From NCBI GenBank assembly GCA_018969015.1, contig JAGWZE010000001.1:62001-126000 (forward strand): a stretch of DNA of 64,000 nucleotides, written 5' to 3'. The notes beneath the pieces were generated by a model. That model saw only the letters and a program-made list of their open reading frames with translations. It made no database searches and had not been told where the DNA came from. The translations under genes and the position numbers were made by a program. Source of the stretch: Alphaproteobacteria bacterium (GTDB lineage: Bacteria; Pseudomonadota; Alphaproteobacteria; Caulobacterales; Aquidulcibacteraceae). Below, piece by piece: positions 1 through 8,106 of the stretch (position 1 is the first letter of the stretch; every line of letters begins with the position of its first letter).

Positions 1-208
1 GGCTGAACACCAGTCCTTCGGGGGCCACGTCCAGGCGCCAGCCGGGCTCGGCGCCGGTCGCGGTGATGCGGCCCTCGAGCGACAGCCCGGTCGAGGCCGG
101 CAGGGCGATCGGCCCAGGCGTCGCCGCCGGGGCCTCCTCGCGCTTTTGAGGCCCGCAGGACGCGACGAGCACGGCGGCGGCCAACCCTGCACTCACGATG
201 ATGCGCAT
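1..208 (-). CDS. Putative COG3650-like lipoprotein, C-terminus beyond window
   Basis: The first 69 codons of a minus-strand gene are visible; the rest lies before base 1. The start is the ATG at 206-208. The N-terminus is a lipoprotein signal peptide: Met-Arg, a hydrophobic run, and a lipobox LVASC with the Cys at about residue 18. A short Ala/Pro linker follows. The stretch after it (LEGRITATGAEPGWRLDV) resembles the G-x-EPxW start of COG3650-type envelope proteins. It would be anchored in the outer or inner membrane facing the periplasm. It diverges from the DMT transporter gene across about 190 bases. The family call is tentative because only the first third is seen. Confidence 0.6.
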   Translation of the reverse strand, partial: MRIIVSAGLAAAVLVASCGPQKREEAPAATPGPIALPASTGLSLEGRITATGAEPGWRLDVAPEGLVFS

Positions 209-397
209 GCACGCCTCCCGCCCGCTCGGGGCCGGCCCAGCCAAACCGCAAGCCGTCGCGCGCTGCAAGAGGGCGTACGCCGCATTGACCCGCGCCGCGG
301 ACAGTTCGAGGATCATCCGGGCGACGGGGGATCCGGTTCGCCCGCGCTTCCGCCCGCCTTGCTTCCCGGGACTTCGCCCGCTGCCGGACCATTCCAC

Positions 398-1297
398 GTG
401 ACTGTTTCCCGTCTTTCTCCCAACGCCCGCGGCGCGTTGTGGATGCTCGGCTCCGCGGCCTCCTTCACCGTCATGGCGGCGTGCCTGAAGATCCTGGCGT
501 TGAAGCACTATCCCGAGAGCCAGATGGTGTTCGCGCGGTGCGCGGCCGGGCTCATCGCGATCGCGCCCTTTCTTCTAACGGCGAGCCGCGGGACGATGCG
601 GATCGTGCGGCCGTGGCCAGTGCTGATCCGCTGCTCGTTCTCGACGATCGGCTTCTTCGCGGGCTTCTACGCCTTCGCCCATCTGCCGCTCGCCCAGGCG
701 CAGGCAATTTCGTTCTCGCGCGTGCTGTTCATCGTCATCCTCGCCGCCTGGATGCTGAAAGAGCGCGTCGCGTGGCGGCGCTGGACCGCCGTGGGCATCG
801 GCTTCGTCGGCGTGCTCGTGATGGTGCGGCCGACGACGGCGACGTTCGATCTCGCCGCGCTGCTTGGCGTCGCCTCCGCGTTCTTCTTCGCCGTCGCGAT
901 CGTGACCGTGAAGGACCTCACGCGCGACCACTCCACACTTGCGCTCGTGGTCTACACCAACGCCTTTACGACCATCGCCGGCCTGCCCTTCGCCTTCATG
1001 GCCTGGACGACGCCGACCTGGGGCGACGGGCTCGTGTTCCTGCTGCTCGGATTTTCGGGCGTCGCGGCGCAGAGCTGCTACGTGCGCGCGTTGGGCCACG
1101 GCGAAGCGTCCGTGGTCGGATTGGTGGACTATGTGCGCCTGCCGCTTGCGGCGATCATGGGCCTCATCCTGTTTTCGGAAGCGCCGGACATCGCCACGAT
1201 GGCGGGCGCGGCCGTGATCATCGGCGCGACCGGCTACATCACCTGGCGCGAAAGCCGCATGGGCGCACAGAAAAACGACGAGCCCGCGCCGGCCTGA
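398..1297 (+). CDS. DMT-family (EamA) permease
   Basis: A 299-residue inner-membrane protein with about ten hydrophobic segments in two EamA repeats, the usual architecture and length of drug/metabolite exporters (RhaT/YdcZ superfamily). The frame stays open upstream to 146, but that part is Arg/Pro-rich and unlike a membrane protein. The GTG at 398, just before SRLSPNARGALWMLGSAAS, gives the normal family length; ATG 443 is an alternative. Substrate cannot be told from sequence. It ends convergently with the YhhN-like gene 30 bases downstream. Confidence 0.88.
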   Translation: MTVSRLSPNARGALWMLGSAASFTVMAACLKILALKHYPESQMVFARCAAGLIAIAPFLLTASRGTMRIVRPWPVLIRCSFSTIGFFAGFYAFAHLPLAQAQAISFSRVLFIVILAAWMLKERVAWRRWTAVGIGFVGVLVMVRPTTATFDLAALLGVASAFFFAVAIVTVKDLTRDHSTLALVVYTNAFTTIAGLPFAFMAWTTPTWGDGLVFLLLGFSGVAAQSCYVRALGHGEASVVGLVDYVRLPLAAIMGLILFSEAPDIATMAGAAVIIGATGYITWRESRMGAQKNDEPAPA

Positions 1298-1327
1298 GTT
1301 ACGTCGACATGAGTCAGGCCGGCATGG

Positions 1328-1978
1328 TCATGTCGGCCGATCGAGGAAGGCGAGCGTGATCAAGAGCTGGGCCGCATAGTAAAGGCCCCACACGGCGCGA
1401 TCGGACCAGCGGCGCTGCGGCGCGTCCTTCGGCCATGCGAACAGCTCGAACGACAGAATCGCATCCGACGCGAGAAAACAGATCGCGCCGAGCGCGGCGA
1501 TCCACAGCACCGGCGGCAGTCCGATGGCGAGCAGCGTCATCACGACGATCACGCCGATATAGACGAGCACCGGCAGGCGCATCGCGCCGAGCGAGGGATA
1601 AAGCCGGCGTGTCAGCACGACCGCCGCGCCGACGACCGCAAGTTGCGCCACGATCGCGAGCCAGTTCAGGCCGAGCCCGCCGCCCGCGAACAGGAACAGC
1701 ACGATGTAGACGAGGTGCCCGATCAGGAAGGCGCCGATGCCCCGCTGCAGATCGGCCTCCGTGCCGCGCGCCAGCAGCGCATCGCCGACCGCGCAGAACG
1801 CGAGCGCCGCCGCAAGCAGCCAGGGGCCGTCTTCGACCAGCACCACAACCGCCAGGAACGCGACCGAAAGCGCCTTCACGGCGGTGCGCGTCGTCGAAGG
1901 CGCGCGGCGCAGGAAGGCGAAGGCGTAAGCCGCCGAGAACGCCAGCGACACCGCGCCGTAGAACAACCCGAACTGCAT
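1328..1978 (-). CDS. YhhN-family lysoplasmalogenase-like membrane protein
   Basis: A 216-residue polytopic membrane protein of the YhhN/TMEM86 family. The family's acidic signatures are visible: FCAVGDALLAR at about residues 72-82 and FLASDAILSFELF near 170. Characterised members hydrolyse the vinyl-ether bond of lysoplasmalogens; bacterial members are mostly untested, so the activity is inferred. The start is the ATG before QFGLFYGAVSLAFS, because the upstream extension (to 2125) is Arg/Gly-rich. It faces the DMT gene tail to tail and shows no operon partner. Confidence 0.82.
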   Translation of the reverse strand: MQFGLFYGAVSLAFSAAYAFAFLRRAPSTTRTAVKALSVAFLAVVVLVEDGPWLLAAALAFCAVGDALLARGTEADLQRGIGAFLIGHLVYIVLFLFAGGGLGLNWLAIVAQLAVVGAAVVLTRRLYPSLGAMRLPVLVYIGVIVVMTLLAIGLPPVLWIAALGAICFLASDAILSFELFAWPKDAPQRRWSDRAVWGLYYAAQLLITLAFLDRPT

Positions 1979-2181
1979 GCCTGCCCGCTGACCTCCGGCG
2001 CGCGACCAGCGCCGCGCCCGGCCCAAGCTTAACAAGCAATTCACGTTGCGCATCCCCTCCCGCGCGGGCCCGCCCCGGCCCGGGCGGGGCGCCCCAGCGT
2101 CAGGCGCCCTCACGGCGCCCTTCACCGCACGGGCCGCGCTCGCTATGCACGGCGCACGGACATCATCCCGGAGGGAACCCC

Positions 2182-2964
2182 ATGAAACTCGGTCCTCACA
2201 TTTCGGCGGTCGTCACCGGCGGCGCGTCGGGTCTCGGCGAAGCCACCGCGCGCGCTTTGGCGGCGGAAGGCGTGAAGGTCGCGATCTTCGACCGCAACGC
2301 GGAAGCGGCGGAACGCGTGGCCAAAGAGATCGGCGGCATCGCCTGCGTCGTCGACGTGACGAGCGACGAGAGCGTGGACGCCGGCTTCGCGAAGGCCCGC
2401 GCGGCCATCGGCCAGGAGCGCATCCTCGTGAACTGCGCCGGCACCGGCAACGCCGTGAAAACCGCCTCGCGCAGCAAGGACACGGGCGAGATCAAGCACT
2501 TCCCGCTCAACCAGTTCGACATGATCATCCAGATCAATCTGGTCGGCACGTTCCGCTGCATCGCCAAGAGCGCGGCCGGCATGCTGACGCTGCCGCCGCT
2601 GCCGGAAGGCGATCGCGGCGCGATCGTGAACACGGCCTCGGTCGCGGCGGTGGACGGCCAGATGGGTCAGGCGGCCTATTCGGCCTCCAAGGGCGGCGTC
2701 GTTGGCATGACGCTGCCGATCGCGCGCGACCTCTCGGGCGAAGGTATCCGCGTCAACACGATCCTGCCGGGAATCTTCAACACGCCGCTGATGAACGCCG
2801 CGCCGCAGGCGGTGAAAGACGCGCTGGCCGCCTCCGTGCCGTTCCCGAAGCGCCTCGGCCTGCCGGACGAGTACGCGTCGCTGGCGCTGGAAATGATCAA
2901 GAACGGCTACTTCAACGGCGAGTCCGTCCGTCTCGACGGCTCGATCCGCATGGGCCTGCGCTGA
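2182..2964 (+). CDS. SDR oxidoreductase, HSD10/3-hydroxyacyl-CoA dehydrogenase type
   Basis: A 260-residue classical short-chain dehydrogenase. The NAD(P)-binding motif TGGASGLG is at residues 12-19, NCAG at 84-87, and the catalytic set is Ser153, Tyr166 and Lys170 (YSASK). An Asp in IFDRN at the end of the second beta strand favours NAD(H). The arrangement resembles 3-hydroxyacyl-CoA dehydrogenase type 2 (HSD17B10), which acts in branched-chain and fatty acid breakdown; the substrate is inferred only. A GGAGGG ribosome site precedes ATG 2182. The gene stands alone and ends 10 bases from the convergent response regulator. Confidence 0.9.
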   Translation: MKLGPHISAVVTGGASGLGEATARALAAEGVKVAIFDRNAEAAERVAKEIGGIACVVDVTSDESVDAGFAKARAAIGQERILVNCAGTGNAVKTASRSKDTGEIKHFPLNQFDMIIQINLVGTFRCIAKSAAGMLTLPPLPEGDRGAIVNTASVAAVDGQMGQAAYSASKGGVVGMTLPIARDLSGEGIRVNTILPGIFNTPLMNAAPQAVKDALAASVPFPKRLGLPDEYASLALEMIKNGYFNGESVRLDGSIRMGLR

Positions 2965-2974
2965 TCGACTGACC

Positions 2975-3505
2975 CTAGAACGGGCTCTTGGGCGGATCGT
3001 CGTCGCGATCCGTCTCGCGCCGCGACGGGCCTTCATACGTGGACTCGGACCGCCGGCGGCGGTTCGGGCCCACATAGGCCGTCGCCTTCACGAACGAGCG
3101 CGGCGCCATCAGCGCGGACTCGATGCGCGCGCACAGCGCCTTGGCCGAGATCGGCTTGGCCACGAACTCCGTCACCCCGGCGTCGCGGGCGGCGAGCACG
3201 TGCCGACGCTCGGAATGGCCCGTCATCATGATGACGGGGACCATCGGGCATGGGCTATCCCCCGCCCGGCGGAGCAGGCGGACGAAATCCAGGCCGTCCA
3301 GCGTGTCCATACGGTAGTCGAGGATGATGATGTCGGCCGGGCGCGAGCGCAGCAGCTCGAACGCCGCGGCGCCGTCCCCGCACTCGCGGACATCCATGCA
3401 GCCGAGGCTGCGCAGGATTGTGTTCACGATCGTACGCATGTGGTGGTTGTCGTCCACCACCATCGCGCTGATGTGTTGCAGCGGAAGGTCTGAAGCCGAA
3501 GCCAT
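2975..3505 (-). CDS. Stand-alone CheY-like response regulator, copy 1
   Basis: A 176-residue protein with a receiver domain (about residues 12-130) and no DNA-binding output domain. The phospho-acceptor is Asp63 (IILDYRMD), with the acidic pair Asp18-Asp19, Thr95 and Lys117 completing the active site. The tail is basic (GPNRRRRSES) then acidic and Pro-rich. It has a very close paralogue in this window at 56323-56853: the receiver core is nearly the same, the tails are not. No histidine kinase lies next to it. It probably acts in a phosphorelay or through protein contacts; its partners are unknown. Confidence 0.92.
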   Translation of the reverse strand: MASASDLPLQHISAMVVDDNHHMRTIVNTILRSLGCMDVRECGDGAAAFELLRSRPADIIILDYRMDTLDGLDFVRLLRRAGDSPCPMVPVIMMTGHSERRHVLAARDAGVTEFVAKPISAKALCARIESALMAPRSFVKATAYVGPNRRRRSESTYEGPSRRETDRDDDPPKSPF

Positions 3506-3589
3506 GCTGCCGGTATGGCTCGGCTAAGTTAATTTTTTGCGCTTGCGAGTGTAATCGGTCGATCACCTGCGGTGATTGGCCACAACTCG

Positions 3590-4111
3590 CTATTTCGCAG
3601 GTGGTTGAACGATTTTACTTTGCAGGTTTGAGATCACGTCTCGCGCATCGAACGCGTTCGGATCTTCGGCCGGCTTGCGCCCCTTGTAGAGAACGACTTC
3701 GGCGTTCGCGGTGTAGCGCGTCACCTCGGAAATCGTGTCCGTCGTCCAGAAGGGATCATAAAGCGGCCGCCAGCCCCAGCGCGGCGAATAGTAGTTCCAG
3801 TAGGGCGCGAAGCCGTACCGCGCGGGCGACGGCGTCGTGTAGAGCTGGCGCTTGGGATCGACCGCCCGGTTCACGACGACGAAATAGTCGTAGCCGTTCT
3901 GCACCGTGAGTTCGGCCGCCCGATACAGAAGATTGGTCTCGACCGCGTCGCGCTCGGTGAGCGTGTTGCCGCTGAACGAGAGCGAATAGCGGTTGGACTC
4001 GATCCGGCTCTCGGCGTAGCCGTAGCCGCCTTTGAGCGCGGGTTGATAGGGGGTCGCCGTCGCGCATGCGGCCAACGCGGCCGCCGCGACCAGGGCGAGA
4101 ATGCGCCGCAT
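3590..4111 (-). CDS. CC0125/CC1285-type lipoprotein
   Basis: A 173-residue envelope lipoprotein. The signal peptide MRRILALVAAAALAAC ends in a clear lipobox (LAAC, Cys16), followed by the YQPALKGGYGYAESRI stretch typical of the family named after Caulobacter CC0125/CC1285. The middle is rich in Tyr/Trp/Pro (YWNYYSPRWGWRP). Upstream in-frame sequence to 4507 is antisense to the next gene and not protein-like, so ATG 4111 is the start. Function is unknown for the family. The gene diverges from the secreted protein at 4193, with about 80 bases between the starts. Confidence 0.85.
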   Translation of the reverse strand: MRRILALVAAAALAACATATPYQPALKGGYGYAESRIESNRYSLSFSGNTLTERDAVETNLLYRAAELTVQNGYDYFVVVNRAVDPKRQLYTTPSPARYGFAPYWNYYSPRWGWRPLYDPFWTTDTISEVTRYTANAEVVLYKGRKPAEDPNAFDARDVISNLQSKIVQPPAK

Positions 4112-4192
4112 GGCCTTACTCCTGCCGTTGTCCCTCGCGAGAGCGAATATGGGGCGCGGCGCCGGCGCCGTCGAGAGAGGGTTGAGACTGAA

Positions 4193-4585
4193 ATGAAGCG
4201 TGGAATCCTCGTGGCCGCGGGCTTCGCATTGCTCTTGGCGCCGCTGGCGGGCGCGCAATCGACCGGCCCGACCCTGCCGGAAATCCAGAGCGCGGCGAAG
4301 CAGTCGCAGGCGGCCTGCGTGAAGAAGGGCGAAGCGGCGCCGGTCTGCGCGTGCGGCGTGGGCCTCGCCTACGCGAAACTCGATCCGCGCGTATTCGTGG
4401 CGGCGCCGAAGATCGATCCGCTGCTCGACGAAAAGGACCCGCTGAAGAAGATCATGGGCGTCGCCGCGATCGCCCAGGAGAGCGGGCTTTCCGCCACGGA
4501 CGTGCAAAAGGCCGTCGATGCGGTGAAGGCCAACCGCCAGGCCGTGAAAGAGGTGTGCACGCCGCTGGGGCCGCCGAAGAAGTGA
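4193..4585 (+). CDS. Small exported protein of unknown function
   Basis: A 130-residue protein with a Sec signal peptide (MKRGILVAAGFALLLAPLAGAQS, cleavage expected after AGA). The mature part is about 108 residues, largely helical in character, with cysteines in AACVKKG, VCACGVG and EVCTPLG that could form disulfides in the periplasm. I do not recognise the family. Start is ATG 4193. It faces the usg gene tail to tail and shares its upstream region with the lipoprotein at 3590-4111. Confidence 0.72.
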   Translation: MKRGILVAAGFALLLAPLAGAQSTGPTLPEIQSAAKQSQAACVKKGEAAPVCACGVGLAYAKLDPRVFVAAPKIDPLLDEKDPLKKIMGVAAIAQESGLSATDVQKAVDAVKANRQAVKEVCTPLGPPKK

Positions 4586-4603
4586 CGCGCGGCGCCCGTC
4601 CGC

Positions 4604-4870
4604 TCAGTGCAGCGTGAACTCGCGGCCGAACCGCAGCTTCGCCGGCGCGATCTCCTCCGATCCCGCGATCCGGACGGAGTGGATCACCGCCTCGATCTCG
4701 CGCTTCCAGTAGTCGAGGAACTGCGCAATGCGCGGATAGCGCGGCGCCAGGTCCAGCGTCTGCCAGACGAAGCTTTGCAGCAGACGGGGATGGTCCGGCA
4801 TGTAGTAAAGGACCTCGGCTGTGGTCAGGCGCCAGCCGTCGAGCTGACGGCGAAGATCGGTGTCGGCCAT
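4604..4870 (-). CDS. usg: Usg-family protein
   Basis: An 88-residue protein that matches Usg from end to end: LTTAEVLYYMPDHPRLLQSF in the first third, LAPRYPRIAQFLDYWKRE in the middle, and an LH C-terminus. Usg is a small alphaproteobacterial protein first noted beside tryptophan genes; its role is still unclear. No trp genes lie nearby here, so the usual neighbour gives no help. The start is the ATG at 4868-4870, preceded by AAGGAGCG. Confidence 0.88.
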   Translation of the reverse strand: MADTDLRRQLDGWRLTTAEVLYYMPDHPRLLQSFVWQTLDLAPRYPRIAQFLDYWKREIEAVIHSVRIAGSEEIAPAKLRFGREFTLH

Positions 4871-4988
4871 GGACGCTCCTTGACGCGCGCACAGCGACGC
4901 ACGCGCAAGGAAAGGCTGCCGCAGATCGGCAAAATGTCAATAATCTCAATTTGTTAGCAGCAGGCCCCGGCGGCTGACGCCAGCGCGC

Positions 4989-5639
4989 CTAGGCTGGAGC
5001 AAGCCGGTGCGCCAGGATCAGCGCCGCAGCGGCCAGCAACAGCAGACCGACCACCGCCATGAAGCCGCGCCGGAACCGGGCGTTCTCCATCTGCGCGCTG
5101 AGGGCGCCGCCCGCGAGCCCGTAGGACGACATCGAGACCACGTCCATCGCGATGGTCGTCGCCGCGAACACAGCGAGCTGCGCCGGCAACGGGCGGGCGG
5201 GATCGAGGAACGGCGGCAGCACGGCCGTGAAGAACAGCACCGCTTTCGGGTTCGCGATCTGCACGGCGAAGCCGTCGCGGAACGCCTGCCCCGGCTTGGC
5301 GGCCGCGACGGCCTTCAGGCCATCGTCGCCGCCGATCGCCGCGCGCAGCGCCGAGACGCCGAGCCACGCGACATAGAGACCGCCGGCGATCGCGATCCAG
5401 CGGAACTGCTCGGGAAACGCCGCGACGAGCGCGCCAAGGCCGAGCGAGGCGGCGGCGAACCAGACCATCGTGGCGAGGTTCATGCCGGCGACGCCCGCCA
5501 GCGCCGCGCGTGCGCCGCGTTGCAGCCCCGTCGCGACCGAGAACAGGTTGGCTGGCCCCGGCGTCCAGGCGAGCAGTATCATCGCGCCCAGGAACAGGAC
5601 GTAAGTGTGCGGATCGACGGGAAAGGACGTGGGCGTCAC
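4989..5639 (-). CDS. LysE-family amino-acid exporter
   Basis: A 216-residue inner-membrane protein with about six hydrophobic segments and the LysE/RhtB start (FLGAMILLAWTPGPANLFSV), where the TPGPAN motif is the family hallmark. Length is normal. Members export amino acids or related small molecules; the substrate is not predictable. It starts 36 bases after the hydrolase at 5676-6545 on the same strand and might be read on from the mpl-like/hydrolase genes. Confidence 0.9.
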   Translation of the reverse strand: MTPTSFPVDPHTYVLFLGAMILLAWTPGPANLFSVATGLQRGARAALAGVAGMNLATMVWFAAASLGLGALVAAFPEQFRWIAIAGGLYVAWLGVSALRAAIGGDDGLKAVAAAKPGQAFRDGFAVQIANPKAVLFFTAVLPPFLDPARPLPAQLAVFAATTIAMDVVSMSSYGLAGGALSAQMENARFRRGFMAVVGLLLLAAAALILAHRLAPA

Positions 5640-5675
5640 GTCAGGCGCTCCGGATGCGGACGAACACGCAGACGC

Positions 5676-6545
5676 CTACAGGAAGGCCGCCAGCGCCGCG
5701 AGCGTTTCCTCAGGCTTTTCCTCCGCGACGAAATGGCCGCACGCCACCTTGGCGAAGGTGAGATCACGCGCCTGCCCGGCCCATGTCGCCGGCACGTCGA
5801 AAATCGCGCCGGTGGATTGCGAGGTTTCACCCCACAGAACGAGCGTCGGCGCCGAGATCGGATGATCGGCGTCCGCCGCGTCGTGCTCGAGATCGACGCC
5901 GGCGCCGGCGCGGTAATCGGCGCACATCGCGTGGAACGCGTCGGCGCCGCCATTGGTCTTCACCATGGCCTCGATCGCGGCGGGATCATCGCCCGCCATG
6001 CGGCACGCGAGACGCACATAGACGCCCGCCTGCGGCCCCATCAAAAGCTCGGGCCCCGGCGCCGGCAGCGTGAGGAAGAACCAGTGCCAGAGATTGCGCG
6101 CGGCCTCGCGCGTGACGTTGCCGTAGATGTGCGCCGTGGGGACGATATCTAGGATCGCGAGCTTCTCGATCGCATCCGGATGATCCTTCGCGAGGCGGCG
6201 CGACACGCGCGCGCCGCGGTCGTGGCCGACGAGACGGAATCGCTTGAACCCGAGCGCGCGCATCAGCCCGACCTGATCCGCGGCCATGCGGCGTTTCGAA
6301 TAGTCCAGCGGCGACGTTGCGGCGGGCTTGTCGCTCCAGCCATAGCCGCGCAGGTCAGCGCAAACGACGGTGAAGCGCTCGGCGAGCTTCGGCGCGATCT
6401 TGCGCCACATGACGCAGTTCTGCGGGGCGCCGTGCAGCATCAAAAGCGGCGGCCCCGCGCCGCCGATCACGGCATGGATGCCGACGCCGTCGACCGTGAC
6501 GCGTTCGGCGCGGAACCCGGGAAAGAACGCCAGTGCCTCGCTCAT
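5676..6545 (-). CDS. Alpha/beta hydrolase resembling fluoroacetate dehalogenase
   Basis: A 289-residue cytoplasmic alpha/beta hydrolase. Numbered from MSEALAFF, all residues known to matter in fluoroacetate dehalogenase can be placed: nucleophile Asp109 with Arg110 and Arg113 (GHDRGAR), Asp133 (LAILDIVPT), the halide pocket His154, Trp155 and Tyr211 (LWHWFF, ADYRAG) and the base His271 (CGHFV). The spacing is within a few residues of the Rhodopseudomonas enzyme. Such enzymes hydrolyse haloacetates to glycolate; related family members act on other haloacids or epoxides, so the substrate is inferred. GGAGG ahead of ATG 6545 decides the start over one seven codons upstream that would overlap the Mur ligase gene. 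Confidence 0.85.
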   Translation of the reverse strand: MSEALAFFPGFRAERVTVDGVGIHAVIGGAGPPLLMLHGAPQNCVMWRKIAPKLAERFTVVCADLRGYGWSDKPAATSPLDYSKRRMAADQVGLMRALGFKRFRLVGHDRGARVSRRLAKDHPDAIEKLAILDIVPTAHIYGNVTREAARNLWHWFFLTLPAPGPELLMGPQAGVYVRLACRMAGDDPAAIEAMVKTNGGADAFHAMCADYRAGAGVDLEHDAADADHPISAPTLVLWGETSQSTGAIFDVPATWAGQARDLTFAKVACGHFVAEEKPEETLAALAAFL

Positions 6546-6546
6546 C

Positions 6547-7944
6547 TCAGCCTCCGAACTTTGCATCGAGCAGCGCGGGCGCGGTGTCGGCGAGCCCGTC
6601 CAGCGGCCCGGACGACAACAGCAGAACCACCTCGTCGCCCTTGAGCTGCGCCAGCGCCTCGAGCACCGCGGCGCCGTTGGCCATCGGCGCGACGTCCACG
6701 CCCGCCGCCTGCACGCAGCCCACGATCTCGCCCTGGCTCAACTGCGCGTGGCTCCCCGCCCCATGCGTCGGCGGCGGCATCAGCAGCACGCGCGCAACGC
6801 CTTCGAACACCGTGGCGTACCAGTCGCGCGCCTGGGCGTTCCGCCAGGAGAACGTGTGCGGCTCGAACACGACGACGAGCGGCCGCGATGGGAAATGCAG
6901 CTGCACGGCCTCGATGGCGGAGCGCGCCTTCTCATAGGACGATCCGAACCCCTCATAGGCGGGCACGCGCGATGTTGCCGTCTTCTTGTCGAGCCGCCGG
7001 GCGACGCCGCGAAACGCCGGCAGCGCGGCCTGAAGATCCGCCGGCGTGACGAGCCCACGCGCGAGCAGCAGCGCCGCCGCGCCGACGATGTTCTCGACAT
7101 TGTGCAGCCCGAGCAGCTGCGTCGCGAGCGGGATACGCGCGCCATCGGGCGTGACGAGCGTGAAGTGCGTGGTTTCGCCGATCGCGATGTCGACGCCGCT
7201 ATAGCCCTCGCCTTCGCCGAGCCCGTACCACGTGATGCGCCGGCTGGCCGCGAGGCGCAGGATCGGTTCGTATTGGCGCGCGCAGACGAGGAGGCCATCG
7301 GCGGGCGTGAGCGCGATCAGCTCCGCGAACGGCGCTTCGTAGCTCTCCATCGTCGGGAACATGTTGAAGTGGTCGTGCACGATCGAGGAGATCAGCGTGT
7401 GCGCGGGGTGATAGAGTACGAACTTGGAGCGCCGATCCTCGGGCGAGATCACGTACTCGTCCCCTTCCAGGATCATCTGCGCGTCGCCGCCCCAATGGCC
7501 CGTCGTCGGCAGATCAAGCGGCACCGCACCGATGAAGTAGCCGGGATCGCGGCCGGCCGCGCGCAAGAGATAAGCGATCAGCGCGGTGAGCGAGGATTTG
7601 CCGAACGAGCCGGCGACGACGATGTTCTCACGGCCCTGCGTATGCGCGGCGAGAAACTCCGGAAACGTCACGCAGCGCACGCCGCGGCGGCGCAGCTCCG
7701 CCGCCTCGGGATTTTCCGCGCCGCCGAGCTTGGCGCTCGCGCCGATCACCGCGACGTCGACATCCGCGGGAATGTTCGGCGCATCGAAGCGCGTGGCGTA
7801 GCGCACGCCGAGGCGATCGAGATACGTCGACACCGGCGGAAACACGCCCTCGTCCGAGCCGCTGACGCGCCAGCCCTGCGATACGAGGATCGACGCGAGC
7901 GCGGAAACGCCCGCGCCGGCGATGCCGAGGAAATAGACGTGCAC
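6547..7944 (-). CDS. mpl: Mpl-like Mur ligase (muropeptide recycling)
   Basis: A 465-residue Mur ligase with the N-terminal Rossmann domain (MHVYFLGIAGAGVSALA), ATP-binding central domain and C-terminal domain. Mpl re-attaches the L-Ala-D-Glu-mDAP tripeptide to UDP-MurNAc during wall recycling. The Mpl-like signatures are EGDEY...RRSKFVLY and HNVENIVGAAA. The P-loop is unusual: GSFGKSS at residues 112-118 instead of the canonical GTHGKTT. No other mur genes are nearby. The downstream hydrolase begins right after its stop codon, so the two are probably co-transcribed. A related ligase with another substrate is possible. Confidence 0.8.
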   Translation of the reverse strand: MHVYFLGIAGAGVSALASILVSQGWRVSGSDEGVFPPVSTYLDRLGVRYATRFDAPNIPADVDVAVIGASAKLGGAENPEAAELRRRGVRCVTFPEFLAAHTQGRENIVVAGSFGKSSLTALIAYLLRAAGRDPGYFIGAVPLDLPTTGHWGGDAQMILEGDEYVISPEDRRSKFVLYHPAHTLISSIVHDHFNMFPTMESYEAPFAELIALTPADGLLVCARQYEPILRLAASRRITWYGLGEGEGYSGVDIAIGETTHFTLVTPDGARIPLATQLLGLHNVENIVGAAALLLARGLVTPADLQAALPAFRGVARRLDKKTATSRVPAYEGFGSSYEKARSAIEAVQLHFPSRPLVVVFEPHTFSWRNAQARDWYATVFEGVARVLLMPPPTHGAGSHAQLSQGEIVGCVQAAGVDVAPMANGAAVLEALAQLKGDEVVLLLSSGPLDGLADTAPALLDAKFGG

Positions 7945-7984
7945 CGCTGTTTGCCTCCACGTCTTCGAGACTTCAGTCCGCGAG

Positions 7985-8088
7985 CCCTCCCCCAGCGGGG
8001 GAGGGTTGGGAGGGGGAGATCCGTGCTGCGAGGTCGAACCGCAGATGCACCCCTCTCCCCACCCCTACCCCTCCCCGCTGGGGAGGGG
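7985..8088. repeat. GC-rich palindromic intergenic repeat, family B (inverted pair)
   Basis: The gap between the Mur ligase and argG holds two facing units. The first is a palindrome of CCCTCCCCC and GGGGGAGGG arms followed by TTGGGAGGGGGAGAT. The second, at 8051-8088, ends in CCCCTCCCCGCTGGGGAGGGG. A near-identical single unit occurs inverted at 18631-18667. This looks like a REP-type mobile palindrome and may form hairpins in transcripts leaving the flanking genes. Confidence 0.8.
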
Positions 8089-8106
8089 TTCAACCGGGCC
8101 GCGCCC

